From positions 248,001 through 312,000 of the forward strand of contig NZ_FQUQ01000008.1 of assembly GCF_900129215.1 (NCBI RefSeq): a stretch of 64,000 nucleotides of DNA, in the 5' to 3' direction. The stretch comes from Pedobacter caeni (GTDB taxonomy: Bacteria; Bacteroidota; Bacteroidia; Sphingobacteriales; Sphingobacteriaceae). The translations under genes were made by a program, and so were the position numbers. This document shows positions 25,000 through 33,423 of the stretch, one piece after another (position 1 is the stretch's first letter; each line of letters starts with the position of its first letter). The notes beneath the pieces are model-generated. The model was not told the DNA's origin and ran no database searches. It was given only the letters and a program-made list of their open reading frames with translations.

Positions 25000-25929
25000 T
25001 TAAATGACAGAAGAAAGCTTCTCTGCCAAAACTTCTGATATTTTACGGTAAGATTCAAAGGTCCAGCCCCCAACATGCGGGGTCAAAATGACTTTTCCTG
25101 CCTCTTTTAGTTCAGAAAACCAGCGCTGATCTGCCAATGCAGGAAATTTCTCCACTTCCAGAACATCCAGTCCGGCAGCTAAAATTTTCCCTGATTTGAT
25201 GGCGGTCAGTACTGCCTCAGTATTCACAATCTCTCCTCTTGCAGTATTGATAAAAAAGAAAGGCTTACGGAAATGAAACAGATACTCTTCATTCACCATC
25301 TGACGTGTTTCTCCCGTTAATGGAATGTGCAAGCTCAGGACATCACTTTGTCTGACGATCTCTTCCATACTGACTTCTTTTGCATAAGCATCTGTAAAAC
25401 CAGTTTTATACTTATCATAGGCAATCACGTTCACTTCAAATCCGGAAAGTTTCTTCGCAAAACTCCTTCCCATAAAACCATAACCAATAATGCCGACAGT
25501 TTTCCCCTTGAGCTCATAGCCCCGGTTCCCTTCCCTGTCCCAGATGCCATTGCGCACTTCCTGGTCGGCATTCCGGAAATTGTTCATCAATGCCAGCAGC
25601 AAACCGGTAGCGTGTTCGCCTACCGCATCCATATTGCCTTCAGGAGCATTCAGCAAAGCGATGTTACGGCTCAATGCATAAGCCTCATCAATATTGTCCA
25701 GGCCTGCTCCGGCTCTGGCGATAAACTTAAGTGAAGGCGCAGCCTCCATCAATTCCTGATCAATTCTGAATTTGGTTCTTACTGCAATTCCCTGGTACGC
25801 AGAAATCGCAGCTAAAGTCTGAGCTCTGGTAAAAAGAGGCTCATCGTCCACTTCATATCCTAAAGCTATCGCACGCTCCTTAAAAACAGGATGCAATTCG
25901 TCAACAATTAAAATTTTCCCTTTGCTCAT
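25000..25929 (-). CDS. D-2-hydroxyacid dehydrogenase (phosphoglycerate dehydrogenase-like)
   Basis: NAD-dependent dehydrogenase of the SerA/formate-dehydrogenase fold. 309 residues with the family's split catalytic domain and central Rossmann domain: GRAGAGLDNID-like segment as ARAGAGLDNIDEAYA near 90, GKTVGIIGYGFMGRSFAKKL near 145, the INTARGEIVNTEA motif with catalytic Arg near 230 and the catalytic His in TPHVGG near 287. No ACT domain, so it is the short form. Substrate could be 3-phosphoglycerate or another 2-hydroxyacid; serB or serC are not adjacent. Downstream of rsmA by 21 bp and possibly in one transcript. Confidence 0.88.
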   Translation of the reverse strand: MSKGKILIVDELHPVFKERAIALGYEVDDEPLFTRAQTLAAISAYQGIAVRTKFRIDQELMEAAPSLKFIARAGAGLDNIDEAYALSRNIALLNAPEGNMDAVGEHATGLLLALMNNFRNADQEVRNGIWDREGNRGYELKGKTVGIIGYGFMGRSFAKKLSGFEVNVIAYDKYKTGFTDAYAKEVSMEEIVRQSDVLSLHIPLTGETRQMVNEEYLFHFRKPFFFINTARGEIVNTEAVLTAIKSGKILAAGLDVLEVEKFPALADQRWFSELKEAGKVILTPHVGGWTFESYRKISEVLAEKLSSVI

Positions 25930-25950
25930 TACGCTTAAAATGAATGGTTG

Positions 25951-26733
25951 TTATTGTGAAAGATGGGTCAAATGCTGAGTCAGCTCAATGAACTGCTCCA
26001 CACTTAATTGTTCTGCACGTTTATCAAAGAAAACATGGTCATCCATCTTATCCTTTGGAACCACACCTGAAAGGGCATTTCTCAAAGTTTTTCTCCTTTG
26101 ATTGAAACCTGCTTTTACCGTACGCCAGAAAAGCTTTTCATCACATGGAAGAATTTCTACCTGGTTACGACTCAGCCTGATTACCCCTGAATTCACCTTT
26201 GGTGGCGGGTTAAAGGTTCCCGGTTTCACGGTAAATAAGTATTCTATATCATAGTATGCCTGGATCAGCACACTTAAAATTCCATAATCTTTGGTTCCTG
26301 ACTTGGAAGCACAACGTTCTGCAACTTCCTTCTGGAACATCCCTACCATCTCTACTACCTGTCCGCGGTTTTCCAGGATCTTGAAAAGAATCTGTGAGGA
26401 TATATTATAAGGGAAGTTCCCAATGATCGCATATTTTTCTTTAAATATCGACGAGAGGTCCAAAGCCAGAAAATCGCCATTGATCAGGCGGCCTCCCAAT
26501 TGAGGGTACTTTTCCTGAAGAAAATGGTAAGATTCCACATCAATATCAATCAGAAAAGTTTCCAGATCTTCCCTTTCCAATAAAATATCGGAAAGAATTC
26601 CCATTCCGGGACCAACTTCAAGCACTTGCCTGTACTGATCGGTATGCACCAGGCCGTTTACAATTTTTGCCGCAATCTTTTTATCGGTTAAAAAATGTTG
26701 TCCTAAATGCTTCTTTGCCCTAACCAAACTCAT
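25951..26733 (-). CDS. rsmA: 16S rRNA dimethyladenosine transferase (KsgA)
   Basis: Dimethylates the two adjacent adenosines in the 3'-terminal hairpin of 16S rRNA. 260 residues from the ATG at 26733 (MSLVRAKKHLGQHFLTD); an open frame extends 11 codons further upstream but those codons encode the Shine-Dalgarno region. SAM-binding VLEVGPGMGILSD near residue 40, the catalytic NFPYNIS motif near 108, and C-terminal FNPPPKVNSGVIRL. Unusual for this phylum, AGGAGG lies 7 nt before the ATG. Confidence 0.97.
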   Translation of the reverse strand: MSLVRAKKHLGQHFLTDKKIAAKIVNGLVHTDQYRQVLEVGPGMGILSDILLEREDLETFLIDIDVESYHFLQEKYPQLGGRLINGDFLALDLSSIFKEKYAIIGNFPYNISSQILFKILENRGQVVEMVGMFQKEVAERCASKSGTKDYGILSVLIQAYYDIEYLFTVKPGTFNPPPKVNSGVIRLSRNQVEILPCDEKLFWRTVKAGFNQRRKTLRNALSGVVPKDKMDDHVFFDKRAEQLSVEQFIELTQHLTHLSQ

Positions 26734-26740
26734 ATATACT

Positions 26741-26746
26741 CCTCCT
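26741..26746 (-). promoter_or_regulatory. Strong Shine-Dalgarno sequence of rsmA
   Basis: AGGAGG on the minus strand with an optimal 7-nt spacer to the rsmA ATG. I noticed no comparable site before the other genes here, as expected for Bacteroidota. It fixes the start at 26733. Confidence 0.75.
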
Positions 26747-26929
26747 AAAAGCTGCAAAATAAGCAAAGTTTTACGAGTATTGGGCTAACATTCGGCTGAA
26801 AGCCCCTCAATGGTACTAAAACCGGGCTTTTCATTTTCACAAAGAAAGACGATCAAATCTTAGCCTGATCATCGGGCTTTGAATTACAGCTGAAATTATT
26901 GGAAATTTGAATGATAAAAATCAGCAACA

Positions 26930-27385
26930 ATGAGGCTAAATGAAATCCTTGAGACCATCAGGCAAGAAATAAATCAAATCGGGCAAGAAGAATTGTCTCT
27001 TGAATTAGAGGATATACACAAGGATTTGATGCTCAAACAACCTGATAAAGTAGAAGGAGATCTGCTTAAAGGGGAGCATTTTCTTTTTGAATACATCGGA
27101 CATCTGCCTGAAATCAGTCTTTATATATTTGAGACACCAGAAGAAATAACCGCTCTAATGTTAGGTGACCGGGGGATTTTCAATGCCTTCTGCACCCTCC
27201 AAATCCCACTTATTAATGGAAAAGCAAGCCCATACATCATCAGCTATTTCAATTCAGACACGCAACTTGCGGAACAAGCAGACCTGCAGAAAATACTGAG
27301 CCTCAGAGAAAAATCAGGATTTAATGCTTTTCAGCACTTTACCAATAGAAAAATAACCTGGTCAGCAGTAGATCCAGCACTATAG
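26930..27385 (+). CDS. Hypothetical protein
   Basis: A 151-residue soluble protein, no family recognised. The first 40 residues are an amphipathic Glu/Gln/Ile-rich helix (LNEILETIRQEINQIGQEEL), followed by mixed hydrophobic strands (EHFLFEYIGHLPEISLYIFE, ASPYIISYFNSDT) and a short C-terminal helix. No signal peptide. It stands alone between the divergent rsmA and the downstream pdxA (73 bp), and its codon use resembles its neighbours. It may be a Sphingobacteriaceae-specific protein. Confidence 0.7.
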   Translation: MRLNEILETIRQEINQIGQEELSLELEDIHKDLMLKQPDKVEGDLLKGEHFLFEYIGHLPEISLYIFETPEEITALMLGDRGIFNAFCTLQIPLINGKASPYIISYFNSDTQLAEQADLQKILSLREKSGFNAFQHFTNRKITWSAVDPAL

Positions 27386-27458
27386 AATACCCTTCAAAAG
27401 GAAAAATCCGGCCATTTTAAAATGAAATCTGTATTTTGCGCTAAATTTTTCTTGAAGT

Positions 27459-28538
27459 ATGAGCAATAAAATTAAAATTGGAATAAGCATAGGTGATGTC
27501 AATGGTATTGGTTTAGAGGTCATCCTTAAAACTTTATCAGAAAGCAGGATCCTTGATTACTGTACACCCATCGTTTACGGACATACAAAGGTTGCTTCAT
27601 ACCACCGCAAGGCCTTAGGCTTAAGTGATTTCAACTTCAACGTAATTACTGAAGCACAACTTGCCAATCCCAAAAAGGCAAATATCATCAACTGCTGGGA
27701 AGAAGATGTAAAGATCGACCTGGGCGTGGCCAATGAAATTGGAGGCAAATATGCACTCCTTTCGCTGGAGAAAGCAACAGAAGATTTAATAAAAGGAGAG
27801 ATTGATGCACTTGTTACCGCACCAATCAACAAACATAACATCCAGTCAGAAACCTTTAAGTTCCCGGGACATACCGAATACCTGATGGAACGCAGTGGAA
27901 GTAATGATGTGCTGATGTTCCTGTTAAGTGAAGACATCAGGGTGGGGGTCGTGACCGGACACATTCCGATTGCCGACATTCCAAAAAGCATTACCATCGA
28001 TAAAATCGTTAAAAAACTGGTGCTGATGAACGAAAGCTTAAAAAAAGATTTCTGGATTGAGAAACCGAAAATTGCTGTCCTTGGACTGAATCCACATGCA
28101 GGGGATAATGGATTATTAGGCAAAGAAGAAGAAGAAATCATTATGCCGGCCATTCAGCAAGCCTTCGATAAAGGGGTAATTTGCTTCGGTCCCTACCCTG
28201 CCGACGGATTTTTTGGCAAAGGCAGTTACAAACAATTTGATGCTGTTTTAGCGATGTACCATGACCAGGGTTTAATCCCTTTCAAAACCATTGCTTTTAG
28301 CACAGGTGTGAACTACTCTGCAGGCCTTAAAATTGTCCGTACCTCGCCGGATCATGGCACAGGATACGACATTGCAGGAAAGAACCTCGCAGATCCGACT
28401 TCATTTATAGAAGCCTTATTTGCAGCAACTCACATCGTGAGGAACAGAAGAGAACAGGAAGAATTATTGAAAAACCAGCTCAGAAGTGGCGGAAAAATTA
28501 TAGAAACTGCAGCAGATACAAAAGATGATGCAAATTAG
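27459..28538 (+). CDS. pdxA: 4-hydroxythreonine-4-phosphate dehydrogenase
   Basis: Oxidises 4-phosphohydroxy-L-threonine in the DXP-dependent route to pyridoxal phosphate. 359 residues, slightly longer than the E. coli enzyme (about 329), as usual in Bacteroidota. Motifs: GDVNGIGLEVILK near the N terminus, LVTAPINKHNI, FPGHTEYL near 140 (metal-site His), GLNPHAGDNG near 210 and AMYHDQGLIPFK near 265, and TSPDHGTGYDIAGK. It is followed by a separately promoted DUF177 gene. Confidence 0.96.
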   Translation: MSNKIKIGISIGDVNGIGLEVILKTLSESRILDYCTPIVYGHTKVASYHRKALGLSDFNFNVITEAQLANPKKANIINCWEEDVKIDLGVANEIGGKYALLSLEKATEDLIKGEIDALVTAPINKHNIQSETFKFPGHTEYLMERSGSNDVLMFLLSEDIRVGVVTGHIPIADIPKSITIDKIVKKLVLMNESLKKDFWIEKPKIAVLGLNPHAGDNGLLGKEEEEIIMPAIQQAFDKGVICFGPYPADGFFGKGSYKQFDAVLAMYHDQGLIPFKTIAFSTGVNYSAGLKIVRTSPDHGTGYDIAGKNLADPTSFIEALFAATHIVRNRREQEELLKNQLRSGGKIIETAADTKDDAN

Positions 28539-28573
28539 AATGAAAAAACATTTTAATTCTATAAAATAATTCC

Positions 28574-28581
28574 TACATTTG
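28574..28581 (+). promoter_or_regulatory. -7 element upstream of the DUF177-rpmF lipid cluster
   Basis: TACATTTG, exact match to TAnnTTTG, 21 nt before the TTG start at 28603. No clear -33. It shows that a frame beginning at 28579 cannot be the true start because it overlaps the promoter. Confidence 0.45.
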
Positions 28582-28602
28582 CGGGCTAAAATTTTGTTAC
28601 AA

Positions 28603-29136
28603 TTGAAACCATTAAAACAATTTTCAATCCCCTTTACCGGCTTAAAAATTGGCAAGCATCAGTTTGACTTTGACGTTGATAACAGCTTTTTTGACGCCTT
28701 TGAATACTCTTTAGTAAAAAAGGGAACGGTAAAAGTGAACATTGAACTGGATAAACAGGAAACAATGTTAATTTTGCAGATCCATGTCAAAGGAACAATT
28801 GTATTGGATTGTGATAAATGTTTATCAGAATTTAATGCACCAATAGAAGTACAGGAAAGGCAGATCGTAAAGTTTGCTGAAGATGAACTGGAAAGTGATG
28901 ATTTAGAAATCATTATCCTGAATAAAAAAGAAAGTGAGCTCGATGTAGCCCTTCCTATTTATGAACTCATCACCGTTTCAGTACCTTATATTAAAATCTG
29001 TGAACAGGATGGCGATGGCCAGAAATGTGATCAGGAGATGATCGACAGATTAAAAAGCTTGTCGGCCGGAACACCAGAAGTAGAAGAAAACAACGATGAT
29101 GACCCGCGTTGGGCAGCATTAAAAAAATTAAAATAA
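28603..29136 (+). CDS. DUF177 (YceD) family protein
   Basis: A 177-residue protein of the YceD family, which in bacteria and plastids is linked to 23S rRNA/50S accumulation and is nearly always encoded just before rpmF. It has the paired cysteines of the family in VLDCDKCLSEF near residue 70, and an acidic tail with CEQDGDGQKCDQE. The frame is open from 28579, but the -7 element lies there; the in-frame TTG at 28603 gives a family-like N terminus (KPLKQFSIPFTGLKIGKHQF) and is chosen. First gene of the cluster with rpmF, plsX, fabH, accB, accC. Confidence 0.85.
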   Translation: MKPLKQFSIPFTGLKIGKHQFDFDVDNSFFDAFEYSLVKKGTVKVNIELDKQETMLILQIHVKGTIVLDCDKCLSEFNAPIEVQERQIVKFAEDELESDDLEIIILNKKESELDVALPIYELITVSVPYIKICEQDGDGQKCDQEMIDRLKSLSAGTPEVEENNDDDPRWAALKKLK

Positions 29137-29154
29137 TAATTAAACAAATCAGCA

Positions 29155-29346
29155 ATGGCACATCCAAAACGCAAGATTTCTAAAAGTAGAAGAGATAAAA
29201 GAAGAACTCACTATAAAGCTGTAGCTCCTTCTTTGGCTACTTGTCAAACCACTGGTGCAATTCACGTACCTCACCATGCATATAACGTTGATGGTAACCT
29301 ATACTACAACGGTAAATTGGTTATTGAAAACACGTCAATAGGTTAA
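29155..29346 (+). CDS. rpmF: 50S ribosomal protein L32
   Basis: A 63-residue basic ribosomal protein. Begins MAHPKRKISKSRRDKRRTHY; after 18 nt of spacer from the DUF177 gene. The zinc-ribbon cysteines are mostly absent (only one Cys, in LATCQTTGAIH), as in the Cys-minus L32 type; HVPHHAYNVDGNLYYNGKLV follows the family. Forms a transcript with the fatty-acid genes in many bacteria, coupling ribosome and membrane synthesis. Confidence 0.96.
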   Translation: MAHPKRKISKSRRDKRRTHYKAVAPSLATCQTTGAIHVPHHAYNVDGNLYYNGKLVIENTSIG

Positions 29347-29360
29347 TTTTCTTGAAAAAT

Positions 29361-29436
29361 AGTTTGTGTTTTAAGTCGGTTTAAGTTTACCTTTAGCGAC
29401 TGGAAACAAAGGCAATTGTGCCTTCTAACACAAACT
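29361..29436 (+). repeat. Inverted repeat enclosing the plsX promoter region
   Basis: AGTTTGTGTT (29361-29370) and its exact complement AACACAAACT (29427-29436), 10 bp, enclose a candidate promoter (TTG 29364-29366, N21, TACCTTTA 29388-29395) and a small hairpin AAGGCA-ATTG-TGCCTT (29409-29424). In RNA reading through from rpmF, the outer arms could pair and are followed by GAUUUUUUACU just before plsX; RNA from the internal promoter would lack the first arm. Confidence 0.45.
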
Positions 29437-29447
29437 GATTTTTTACT

Positions 29448-30386
29448 ATGAAAATAGGTCTCGATATAATGGGCGGAGACTATGCTCCTAAAGCAAACGT
29501 TTTAGGAGCAATAGCTGCCCATCAATTGTTATCTCCCGGAGAGCACATAGTGCTGATCGGAGATACGCAGCAGATTAAGCCCCTTCTCACTGAAAACGGA
29601 TTCAATCCGGATCACTTTGAATATGTTCATACCGAAGAAGTGATTGGTATGGGCGAACATCCCACTAAGGCTATTGTTCAAAAGCCTAATTCCAGTATTG
29701 CTATAGGTTTCTCCTTACTTAAAGAAGGTAAACTGGATTCTTTTGCCAGTGCCGGTAACTCTGGTGCTATGCTCGTTGGTGCCGTATTTAGCGTAAAAAC
29801 TATTCCCGGAATCATCAGACCATGTCTCACAACCTTTCTTCCTAAACTTAGCGGTGGCGTAGGCCTGATGCTTGACGTTGGCGCAAATGCCGATTGTAAG
29901 CCGGATACCTTGCTTCAGTTTGGTATATTGGGGAGTTTGTATGCGGAATATGTCATGCAGATAGAAAATCCTAAGGTAGCCCTGATGAATATTGGTGAGG
30001 AAGATGAGAAAGGTGATATGCTCAGTCTCGCTACCTTCCCTTTAATGAAGGATACCCATCTTTTTAACTTTGTGGGAAATGTAGAAGGAAGGGACTTATT
30101 CAACGATAAAGCCGACGTTATTGTATGCGATGGATTTACAGGAAATGTGATGCTGAAACTGGCAGAATCATTTTATGTACTGACACTAAAAAGAGGGTTA
30201 AAAGATGAATTCTTTGACCGCTTTAACTACGAAAACTACGGCGGAAGCCCGGTTTTAGGTGTCAATGCCCCTGTGATCATAGGTCATGGCATTTCAAGTC
30301 CGACTGCGGTCAAAAACATGATCCTGCAATCCAGGGACATGATTACTACTGGCTTGGTAGGTAAAATTCAAGCTGCATTTAAATAA
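29448..30386 (+). CDS. plsX: Phosphate acyltransferase PlsX
   Basis: Makes acyl-phosphate from acyl-ACP for phosphatidic acid synthesis. 312 residues, near family length. Begins MKIGLDIMGGDYAPKANVLGA; other motifs are GMGEHPTKAI, SAGNSGAMLVGAVF near 100 and VVCDGFTGNVMLK-like sequence as VIVCDGFTGNVMLKLAE near 225. Followed 11 nt later by fabH, the classic order rpmF-plsX-fabH. Confidence 0.97.
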   Translation: MKIGLDIMGGDYAPKANVLGAIAAHQLLSPGEHIVLIGDTQQIKPLLTENGFNPDHFEYVHTEEVIGMGEHPTKAIVQKPNSSIAIGFSLLKEGKLDSFASAGNSGAMLVGAVFSVKTIPGIIRPCLTTFLPKLSGGVGLMLDVGANADCKPDTLLQFGILGSLYAEYVMQIENPKVALMNIGEEDEKGDMLSLATFPLMKDTHLFNFVGNVEGRDLFNDKADVIVCDGFTGNVMLKLAESFYVLTLKRGLKDEFFDRFNYENYGGSPVLGVNAPVIIGHGISSPTAVKNMILQSRDMITTGLVGKIQAAFK

Positions 30387-30397
30387 GAACATTGAAA

Positions 30398-31387
30398 ATG
30401 AATAAAATTCACGCTGCGATTACGGCTGTTAATGGTTACGTACCAGATTACGTACTGACTAATAAAGAGCTTGAATCCATTGTAGACACTACGGATGAAT
30501 GGATAACCTCCAGAACCGGTATCAAGGAGCGGAGAATATTGAAAGGTGAAGGATTAGGCACTTCAGACATGGCGGTTCATGCCGTGAACGGATTGCTTAA
30601 AAAACGTGGAATTACTGCCGAAGAGATCGAACTGATCATCTTTTGTACCACCACCCCCGACATGCCTTTTCCTGCATCAGCAAATATCTTAGCCGATAAA
30701 ATTGGCGCAAAGAATGCCTGGGGATATGACCTGCAGGCGGCATGTTCCGGATTCATCTTCGGACTTTCTACCGCAGCACAGTTCATCGAATCGGGTAAAC
30801 ATAAAAAAGTATTGGTTGTTGGTGGCGATAAAATGTCGTCTATCATCAATTATCAGGACCGCACCACCTGCATCATTTTTGGTGATGGCTGCGGTGCTGT
30901 TCTTTTAGAGCCTAATGAAGAAGGAATGGGCATCCAGGATTCTATCCTGAAAAGCGATGGCTCCGGCCGTCAGTTCCTGCATCAGAAAGCCGGAGGTTCA
31001 GCCAGACCGGCAAGCCATGAAACGGTAGACAACAATGAGCACGTTGTGCACCAGGAAGGTCAGGCAGTATTCAAATTTGCCGTAACCAATATGGCAGATG
31101 TGGCTGCAGAGATCATGGACAGGAACAACCTGACTTCAGATGATGTAACCTGGCTGGTTCCTCATCAGGCCAACAAAAGGATCATCGATGCTACCGCATC
31201 CAGAATGGGCCTTGGCACAGAAAAAGTAATGATCAACATTCAACGTTACGGAAACACCACTAACGGTACAATACCTCTTTGCTTATGGGAATGGGAAAGC
31301 CAGTTAAAAAAAGGCGATAACATTATCCTTGCAGCATTTGGAGGTGGTTTTACCTGGGGATCCGTGTACTTAAAATGGGCCTATTAA
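30398..31387 (+). CDS. fabH: Beta-ketoacyl-ACP synthase III
   Basis: Condenses acetyl-CoA (or a branched starter) with malonyl-ACP to start fatty-acid synthesis. 329 residues from the ATG at 30398; a TTG two codons earlier is unlikely. Catalytic Cys116 in QAACSGF, His in VPHQANKR near 254 and Asn in YGNTTNG near 284. The fused branched-chain keto-acid dehydrogenase E1 elsewhere in this window would provide branched starters, which Bacteroidota use. Confidence 0.97.
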   Translation: MNKIHAAITAVNGYVPDYVLTNKELESIVDTTDEWITSRTGIKERRILKGEGLGTSDMAVHAVNGLLKKRGITAEEIELIIFCTTTPDMPFPASANILADKIGAKNAWGYDLQAACSGFIFGLSTAAQFIESGKHKKVLVVGGDKMSSIINYQDRTTCIIFGDGCGAVLLEPNEEGMGIQDSILKSDGSGRQFLHQKAGGSARPASHETVDNNEHVVHQEGQAVFKFAVTNMADVAAEIMDRNNLTSDDVTWLVPHQANKRIIDATASRMGLGTEKVMINIQRYGNTTNGTIPLCLWEWESQLKKGDNIILAAFGGGFTWGSVYLKWAY

Positions 31388-31460
31388 ATTTTATTAAAAT
31401 AATTAATCTTAACTTAGGTAATTGTTAAGACATACTGTTTTCTCTAAATAACACCAAAAA

Positions 31461-31937
31461 ATGGATATCAAACAAATTCAGGAACTTATTAAATTTGTTT
31501 CTCGTTCGGGCGTAAATGAAGTCGCTATTGAGCAGGAAGACTTCAAAATTACTATCAAAACCAATCAGGCACCAACAGTTGTTCATGCAACCGTTCCGGC
31601 TCAGATTGCTCCGGCAGTAGTTCCGGCGGCGGCAGCACCTCAACCGGTAGCACCAACAGAAACAAAAGCAAGCGTTGCTGCTGAAGACGATTCTAAATAC
31701 ATCACTATAAAATCACCTATGATCGGAACATTCTACCGTTCATCAAGCCCTGATAAACCTTCTTTCGCCAATGTAGGTGATGAAATCGCGGTAGGTAAAG
31801 TGATCTGTATCATTGAAGCCATGAAATTGTTCAATGAAATCGAAAGTGAAGTTTCCGGAAGAATCGTTAAGGTTCTTGTAGAAAACGCTTCTCCAGTAGA
31901 ATATGACCAACCGTTATTTTTAGTTGAACCTATGTAA
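31461..31937 (+). CDS. accB: Acetyl-CoA carboxylase biotin carboxyl carrier protein
   Basis: Carries biotin between the carboxylase and transferase sites of acetyl-CoA carboxylase. 158 residues: N-terminal helix (MDIKQIQELIKFVSRSGVNE), a Pro/Ala-rich linker (about 40-75), and the C-terminal biotinyl domain with Lys122 in EAMKLFNEIE. Same order and strand as accC, 65 bp downstream. Confidence 0.97.
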   Translation: MDIKQIQELIKFVSRSGVNEVAIEQEDFKITIKTNQAPTVVHATVPAQIAPAVVPAAAAPQPVAPTETKASVAAEDDSKYITIKSPMIGTFYRSSSPDKPSFANVGDEIAVGKVICIIEAMKLFNEIESEVSGRIVKVLVENASPVEYDQPLFLVEPM

Positions 31938-32002
31938 TCTGTCTTGTTGAAACTTGCCTGATAAAAGACAAAGATCAACAGCTCATTACTTAATAGACAT
32001 AT

Positions 32003-33343
32003 ATGTTTAAAAAGATACTAATTGCCAACAGGGGCGAGATTGCTTTACGCATCATCCGCACCTGTAAAGAAATGGGCATCAAAACCGTTGCGGTTTACTC
32101 TACTGCAGACAGAGAGAGTTTACACGTACGCTTTGCCGATGAAGCCGTTTGTATAGGACCTCCGCCAAGTAAGGATTCTTACCTGAGCATCCCAAATATT
32201 ATCTCGGCTGCAGAATTAACAAATGCAGATGCCATACACCCAGGTTACGGTTTCCTTTCTGAAAACGCGAAGTTTTCTTCCGTTTGCCGTGATTATGGAA
32301 TCAAATTTATCGGAGCTACTCCGGAGCAGATCAACTCTATGGGTGATAAAGCTTCCGCAAAAGAAACGATGAAAAAAGCAGGTGTTCCAACCATTCCAGG
32401 TTCGGAAGGCTTACTTGACAACTTCAAAGACGGTATTAAAATTGCCAATGAAATGGGCTATCCTGTGATTCTGAAAGCTACTGCCGGTGGTGGTGGCCGT
32501 GGAATGCGCGTAGTCTGGAAAGATGAAGACTTTGAAAATGCATGGGACAGTGCCAGACAAGAATCGGGTGCAGCCTTTGGAAATGATGGTCTTTACCTAG
32601 AAAAATATATCGAAGATCCACGCCACATTGAAATCCAGATTATCGGAGATCAGTATGGTAAAGCCTGCCACTTGTCAGAACGTGATTGCTCTATTCAACG
32701 CCGCCATCAAAAGCTGGTAGAAGAAGCACCGTCTCCTTTCATGACGCCAGAGCTTAGAGAAAGAATGGGTGACGCTGCCATCAAAGGTGCCCTAGCGGTA
32801 CAATATGAAGGTGCAGGAACCATCGAATTCCTGGTAGATAAACACCGCAACTTCTATTTCATGGAAATGAATACCCGTATCCAGGTTGAACACCCGGTTA
32901 CAGAAGAGGTAATCAATTATGACCTGATCAAAGAACAAATTAAAGTTGCGTCAGGCGTTCCAATCTCCGGAAAAAATTATTTACCGGATATGCATGCCAT
33001 CGAATGCAGGATCAATGCTGAAGACCCTTTTAACAACTTCAGACCTTCTCCTGGAAAAATTACCAACTTCCACTCTCCGGGTGGTCATGGGGTAAGGGTG
33101 GATACACACGTATATGCTGGTTATCAAATCCCTTCAAACTACGATTCAATGATTGCAAAACTGATCTGTGTGGCTCAAACACGGGAAGAAGCCATCAGTA
33201 CCATGGAACGTGCTTTAAGCGAATTTGTGATCGAAGGTGTAAAAACTACGATACCTTTCCACTTAAAACTGATGAAAGATCCTAACTTTAGGGCTGGTAA
33301 TTTTACCACGAAGTTTATGGAAACCTTCGAATTTTCAGAATAG
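32003..33343 (+). CDS. accC: Acetyl-CoA carboxylase biotin carboxylase
   Basis: ATP-dependent carboxylation of the biotin on AccB. 446 residues, full length. N-terminal KILIANRGEIALRIIRTCKE, the ATP-grasp glycine loop in KATAGGGGRGMR near 165, HPGYGFLSEN near 75, and EMNTRIQVEHPVTE near 290 with catalytic residues. Ends the lipid operon; an intrinsic terminator follows at 33371-33403. Confidence 0.98.
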   Translation: MFKKILIANRGEIALRIIRTCKEMGIKTVAVYSTADRESLHVRFADEAVCIGPPPSKDSYLSIPNIISAAELTNADAIHPGYGFLSENAKFSSVCRDYGIKFIGATPEQINSMGDKASAKETMKKAGVPTIPGSEGLLDNFKDGIKIANEMGYPVILKATAGGGGRGMRVVWKDEDFENAWDSARQESGAAFGNDGLYLEKYIEDPRHIEIQIIGDQYGKACHLSERDCSIQRRHQKLVEEAPSPFMTPELRERMGDAAIKGALAVQYEGAGTIEFLVDKHRNFYFMEMNTRIQVEHPVTEEVINYDLIKEQIKVASGVPISGKNYLPDMHAIECRINAEDPFNNFRPSPGKITNFHSPGGHGVRVDTHVYAGYQIPSNYDSMIAKLICVAQTREEAISTMERALSEFVIEGVKTTIPFHLKLMKDPNFRAGNFTTKFMETFEFSE

Positions 33344-33370
33344 AAAAACTATTTAGTAGATTTAAAACGT

Positions 33371-33410
33371 AAATACCATTCTGAATACAATAGAATGGTA
33401 TTTTTGTTTT
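33371..33410 (+). terminator. Terminator of the lipid operon after accC
   Basis: 12-bp perfect stem AAATACCATTCT (33371-33382) / AGAATGGTATTT (33392-33403), 9-nt loop, followed by TTGTTTT. Confidence 0.9.
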
Positions 33411-33423
33411 ACAAATAACGTAC

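Noticed and set aside
26779..26870. GGGCT/AGCCC and AAAGCCC/GGGCTTT pairings before rsmA
   Set aside because: Competing weak helices with long loops and no U-tract; a leader structure is possible but not demonstrated.
27575..28153. 192-codon frame antisense to pdxA
   Set aside because: Opposite to an unmistakable gene; composition (Ser/Leu-rich) is that of a complementary-strand shadow.
31408..31429. Inverted repeat CTTAAC/GTTAAG before accB
   Set aside because: Six bp in AT-rich DNA is expected by chance.
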